Below the pieces are notes generated by a model. That model worked only from the letters and a program-made list of their open reading frames with translations. It did not search any database and was not told where the DNA came from. Below are positions 50,759 through 53,751 of a DNA stretch of 53,751 nucleotides, piece after piece. A program made the translations under genes and the position numbers. Within the stretch, counting starts at the first letter, position 1; every line of letters begins with the position of its first letter. This DNA is from Candidatus Brocadiia bacterium (GTDB lineage Bacteria > Planctomycetota > Uabimicrobiia > Uabimicrobiales > JABWCH01), in contig JABWCH010000011.1 in assembly GCA_013359215.1 (NCBI GenBank), positions 1-53,751 of the forward strand, given 5' to 3'.

Positions 50759-51748
50759 ATGAAAAATGCGGTATATTGCACAAAAAATCTTGATCCCTGG
50801 CATAATCTAGCTATGGAAGAATATTTGTTGCAAAAGGTTGGGAAAAAACAGATATTTTTTTTCCTTTGGCAAAATCAAAACACAGTAGTCATTGGCAAAA
50901 ACCAAAACCCCTGGAAAGAATGCTGCTTTTCTTTGCTAGAAAAAGAAGGCGGTAAGTTAGCCAGAAGAATTTCTGGCGGTGGGGCTGTCTTCCATGACAC
51001 TGGCAATCTGAATTTCTCCTTCCTGGTAGACCGAGAGATGTACGACCTTTCTCGGCAACTAGAGGTTATTCTAGGGGCTATCCGTTCCCTGGGAATAGAA
51101 GCGGAATTCCAAGGACGAAACGATCTGTTGGCACAAGGCAAAAAATTTTCAGGGAACGCTTTTTGCTTCAAGCCAGAGAGCGCGTTACACCATGGGACAA
51201 TTTTGGTTTCTGCTGATATGAATAAACTCACACGCTATCTTCAAGTCTCTCCTGAAAAAATCCGATCCAAAGGAATTGATTCGGTGAGATCCAGAGTTGT
51301 CAACCTTTCAGAGCTTAAACCTGGTCTAACGATAGAGCTTATATCCGAAAGCCTGATGGCTTCTTTCCAAAAAATTTATGGAAACGATTTTTCTTTCTAT
51401 GAAGATGGCATGGTAGAGGAGGAAGAGATTCAGGCATTGTATGCAAAGTATAGCTCCTGGGAATGGAGATATGGTGAAGCACCCCATTTTGATATAGAAA
51501 TTTCCCATGCTTTTTCCTGGGGATTTTTAGATATGTGCTTCCAAGTGAGCAATGCAAAAATTGTCCAGGCAATCGCCTATTCTGATGCTATGGATGAAGC
51601 TTTCATACAAAAGCTAAGTGAAATATTGAAAGGATGCAAGCTTCACGCAAATAGTATAAAAGAATGCATTCAAATTTTTCCTTGGGGAGAAGAATGCAAA
51701 GAAATGGCTCAAGAAATTGCCTCATGGATAGAAAAGAAAGAATTTTAG
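50759..51748 (+). CDS. lplA: lipoate-protein ligase A
   Basis: 329 residues. Family signatures RRISGGGAVFHDTGNLNFSF and the catalytic-lysine segment GRNDLLAQGKKFSGNAF, plus a C-terminal accessory domain. It attaches lipoate to carrier proteins. The frame is open 39 bases upstream inside the ferredoxin gene; the ATG at 50759 with AAAGG ahead is preferred. No lipoyl-dependent enzyme is in the window, so its target (glycine cleavage H protein or a dehydrogenase E2) lies elsewhere. Confidence 0.92.
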   Translation: MKNAVYCTKNLDPWHNLAMEEYLLQKVGKKQIFFFLWQNQNTVVIGKNQNPWKECCFSLLEKEGGKLARRISGGGAVFHDTGNLNFSFLVDREMYDLSRQLEVILGAIRSLGIEAEFQGRNDLLAQGKKFSGNAFCFKPESALHHGTILVSADMNKLTRYLQVSPEKIRSKGIDSVRSRVVNLSELKPGLTIELISESLMASFQKIYGNDFSFYEDGMVEEEEIQALYAKYSSWEWRYGEAPHFDIEISHAFSWGFLDMCFQVSNAKIVQAIAYSDAMDEAFIQKLSEILKGCKLHANSIKECIQIFPWGEECKEMAQEIASWIEKKEF

Positions 51749-51766
51749 AAAATCGCTGCATTTTTC

Positions 51767-51795
51767 TTGACAAACCTATCTGCTCTTTATAACCT
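51767..51795 (+). promoter_or_regulatory. candidate promoter for dnaA
   Basis: TTGACA followed after 15 bases by TATAAC, or after 17 by TAACCT. The -35 box is perfect, the -10 ambiguous. No DnaA boxes are evident next to it. Confidence 0.4.
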
Positions 51796-51842
51796 TATCA
51801 AATTCACAAAAAAACTGACATTTTTTAGAAGCACAATATAAC

Positions 51843-53207
51843 ATGAGTTCAGACTATAATGATAATCTATGGAATGACGTTCTTAAAGAGCTACAAAACA
51901 ATATTCAGCCAAGGCATTATGAATTCTGGTTTCAGAACAGCAAGATATTGGCCCTTACGGATAAAGCAGTCAAAATCCAAGTATCCAATGAAATTATCAA
52001 ACAAAAGATCAAAGAAAACTACCTGGAACATATCAAGAATTCTCTTTTTAAATGCAGTGGAAACGAGCTGGAAATCGAATTTATTTGCGAAGCAAAAGCA
52101 GAGCAGCAGGCTCTCTTTGATTTTGAAATAGAATCTGAGCAAGTATCACAGGAAGTCAAAGACTCGACGACCTATCCGCCTATCAATCTAAACAGCCTTT
52201 ATACATTTGCTAACTTTGTTGTAGGCCCATCCAACGAGCTTGCGCATTCTGCATCGGTTGCTGTAGCCAAAGCACCAGGAAAAGCTTATAATCCTTTATT
52301 TTTGCATGGAGCAGTCGGTTTAGGGAAAACGCATCTTTTACAAGCTATTTGCAATGGGCTGATTAGCCAGGGTTACAACCAACAGATTGTATACCTATCC
52401 TGTGAAGAGTTTGTCAATGAATTCATCTCTGCTATCGAAGATGGGAATCTAGGCGGTTTTAGATACAAATACCGCAGTGTCAGTATGATACTTATTGATG
52501 ATATTCATTTTTTAGCAGGCAAAGATAGAACCCAGGAAGAGTTTTTTCATACATTCAATACTCTTTATAATTGTCATAAGCAAATTATACTTTCTTCAGA
52601 CAGTCCGCCTTCTGAAATTCCTGAATTGAAAGAAAGGCTTGTTTCCCGATTCAAATGGGGGCTTGTAGCCACTCTGGATGTCCCTGGATTTGAAACCAGA
52701 GTTGCCATTGTAAAGAAAAAAGCTAAATTAAAAAACAAAGAATTGCCTGATGGTATATGCCAGTATATATCGGAAAATATTGTTTCTAATATCAGGGAGT
52801 TGGAAGGTGCGGTAAACCACTTGCTTGCTATGGCAGAACTTCATAAAAAAGAAATTACTTTAGATTTTTGCAAGCGGGCCTTAAAAGACATCATCCGCTT
52901 CAATGAGCCAGAAATCGAATTGTCTGATGTCCTGGAAGCAACGATTAAATTTTTCAATATAAAAATAACCGACTTGCAATCCAAGAACCGACAGCAAACT
53001 GTGGTGCTTCCAAGACAGGTAGGTATGTATCTTGCCAAAAAATTGACAAAATATTCTCTACAGGAAATAGGGGCTTTTTTTGGCGGCAGAGACCATACAA
53101 CTGTGTTACACGCTTTAGATAAAATTAAAGAACTAAGCCAGACCAGCCCCAGAGTAACAGAGAGCCTGGTAGAAATTGAAAAGCAAATCTTAGAGAAAAA
53201 ATACTAA
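51843..53207 (+). CDS. dnaA: chromosomal replication initiator protein DnaA
   Basis: 454 residues with all four domains: domain I (1-75, LWNDVLKELQNNIQPRHYEFWF), a short linker, AAA+ domain III with Walker A GAVGLGKTH near 156 (alanine where G or N is common) and Walker B ILIDDIHFL near 216, and domain IV with GRDHTTVLHALDKI near 413. It binds DnaA boxes and melts the origin. dnaN does not follow, and no cluster of TTATCCACA-like boxes was found on either side, so the origin is probably not here. Confidence 0.96.
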   Translation: MSSDYNDNLWNDVLKELQNNIQPRHYEFWFQNSKILALTDKAVKIQVSNEIIKQKIKENYLEHIKNSLFKCSGNELEIEFICEAKAEQQALFDFEIESEQVSQEVKDSTTYPPINLNSLYTFANFVVGPSNELAHSASVAVAKAPGKAYNPLFLHGAVGLGKTHLLQAICNGLISQGYNQQIVYLSCEEFVNEFISAIEDGNLGGFRYKYRSVSMILIDDIHFLAGKDRTQEEFFHTFNTLYNCHKQIILSSDSPPSEIPELKERLVSRFKWGLVATLDVPGFETRVAIVKKKAKLKNKELPDGICQYISENIVSNIRELEGAVNHLLAMAELHKKEITLDFCKRALKDIIRFNEPEIELSDVLEATIKFFNIKITDLQSKNRQQTVVLPRQVGMYLAKKLTKYSLQEIGAFFGGRDHTTVLHALDKIKELSQTSPRVTESLVEIEKQILEKKY

Positions 53208-53502
53208 TTACCTAGGGGATTTATTACGGGATTTAGGTACTTAGTGCAAGATATTGATAGATAATATCTAATGATAATATCCACCACGAAAGACACGAAG
53301 TACACGAAGAAAACAAGGTAAAATAAATCGTATTTTAAAATTCTATTTTCTTGTCTTCGTGGTGAAAAATTTTTTTAGCATTTTTTTTCACTATAAAAAT
53401 GTTAGTGTTATGGGCTGTTATATGTCTTTCAGGCAAAAGATTACAGTTTTTTTTATTGGCCAGGCCGCAAAACATCGACCTGGCGAACACGCCTAATACA
53501 AG
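53208..53502. other. intergenic region after dnaA
   Basis: 295 bases without a gene, holding an inverted repeat (53281-53371) and a fragment of the GCCTGAAAG family near 53425. No DnaA boxes recognised. Confidence 0.5.
53281..53371. repeat. CCACGAAG inverted repeat
   Basis: CCACCACGAAAGACACGAAG on the left and CTTGTCTTCGTGGTGAA on the right can pair; the middle is AT-rich. A TTCGTGG word of the same type is near 17808. Confidence 0.6.
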
Positions 53503-53751
53503 CTATTTTTCTTCTTGTTGCATTCTAGGACGATAGCAGCGAGAATGTTTTTTTGGCATATCCTGTTTTTTCATATCTTTTTGCACTTTAGGATCGCATT
53601 CCTGACAATCTCCATTCATTTCTGGTTTATGGAATTTGGGAGCTTGTTTTTCTTTCCATTCAAAGCGTTTCTGCATTTCTTGTTTGTGGAATCTAGGGGC
53701 TTGCTTTTTAGCCATCCAGGGTTTTCTAGCCTGGAAGCGTTTCTGCATTTC
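53503..53751 (-). CDS. repeat-containing basic protein, 5' end outside the window
   Basis: At least 82 codons, open at the window edge. It contains two copies of a unit of about 23 residues, MQKRF(Q/E)...KKQAP(R/K)FHK(Q/P)E, and then a CQEC motif and a lysine/methionine-rich end. The in-frame start near the edge falls within the repeat unit, so the true start is probably beyond 53751. No family recognised; possibly a metal- or nucleic-acid-binding low-complexity protein (speculative). Confidence 0.45.
   Translation of the reverse strand, partial: EMQKRFQARKPWMAKKQAPRFHKQEMQKRFEWKEKQAPKFHKPEMNGDCQECDPKVQKDMKKQDMPKKHSRCYRPRMQQEEK

Noticed and set aside
51749..51842. Replication origin next to dnaA
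   Set aside because: No run of TTATCCACA-like boxes or AT-rich 13-mers is seen, and the gap is only 94 bases.

Overview
The window is about 54 kb of low-GC (roughly 38% by eye), gene-dense bacterial DNA with some 50 protein genes and 3 tRNA genes. BamA, a SecD-SecF fusion, many lipoproteins and a tetraheme c-type cytochrome indicate a diderm. The metabolism is anaerobic: an Na+-pumping-type acyl-CoA decarboxylase, a 2-oxoacid:ferredoxin oxidoreductase, NuoEF-like diaphorase subunits, small ferredoxins, a CoA-acylating aldehyde dehydrogenase with a tandem microcompartment shell protein, and futalosine hydrolase for menaquinone. The order prs-rplY-pth-rpsF-ssb-rpsR-rplI-dnaB, a PknB-like kinase, FHA proteins and the dispersed repeat families fit the PVC/Planctomycetota neighbourhood best. 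That placement is inferred from gene content only.

Layout. 1-4.6 kb, minus strand: OadG-like and carboxyltransferase subunits of a decarboxylase, an FHA protein, and a GspE-N-like/zinc-ribbon protein. 4.8-5.3 kb: two tRNA-Ser (minus) and one tRNA-Gln (plus), with perfect TTGACA/TATAAT promoters. 5.4-13.9 kb, plus: prs, the ribosomal/replication cluster through dnaB, then bamA. 13.9-17.2 kb: a repeat-rich gap, a DUF192 lipoprotein, an unknown membrane protein, rnpA and an unknown HTH protein. 17.3-24.0 kb: korD, korA, korB, korC and three NuoE/NuoF/NuoG-N-like genes; the kor part is interrupted twice by about 500-bp repeat-filled gaps. 24.3-28.2 kb: yajC and secDF. 28.3-34.3 kb: LysM protein, EutL-like shell protein, acylating aldehyde dehydrogenase, a tandem Hfq/Sm-like protein and recJ. 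34.6-38.6 kb: a very large NtrY-like sensor kinase. 38.7-49.3 kb, minus: mqnB, a class III aminotransferase, a CBM20-type esterase, a zinc-ribbon membrane protein, a Ser/Thr kinase, an unknown gene, yqeB- and mocA-like genes, a lipoprotein, a TPR protein, a metallophosphoesterase-tetraheme cytochrome and a DksA-like protein. 49.6-53.8 kb: a small lipoprotein, a small unknown ORF, ferredoxin, lipoate ligase, dnaA, and a partial repeat protein at the edge.

How the genes fit together. The kor and Nuo-like genes together suggest electron flow between 2-oxoacid oxidation, ferredoxin and NAD(P)H with no hydrogenase or quinone module beside them. The acylating aldehyde dehydrogenase next to a shell protein suggests an outlying piece of a microcompartment pathway.

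Most notable non-coding signals. Two start sites (rplI and the giant sensor kinase) have a strong Shine-Dalgarno separated from the ATG by a long perfect hairpin that would close the gap when folded. There are also several families of dispersed inverted repeats, including a 130-bp MITE-like element (2 copies) and a 167-bp element (3 copies), one copy of which overlaps exactly the stop codon of a gene.
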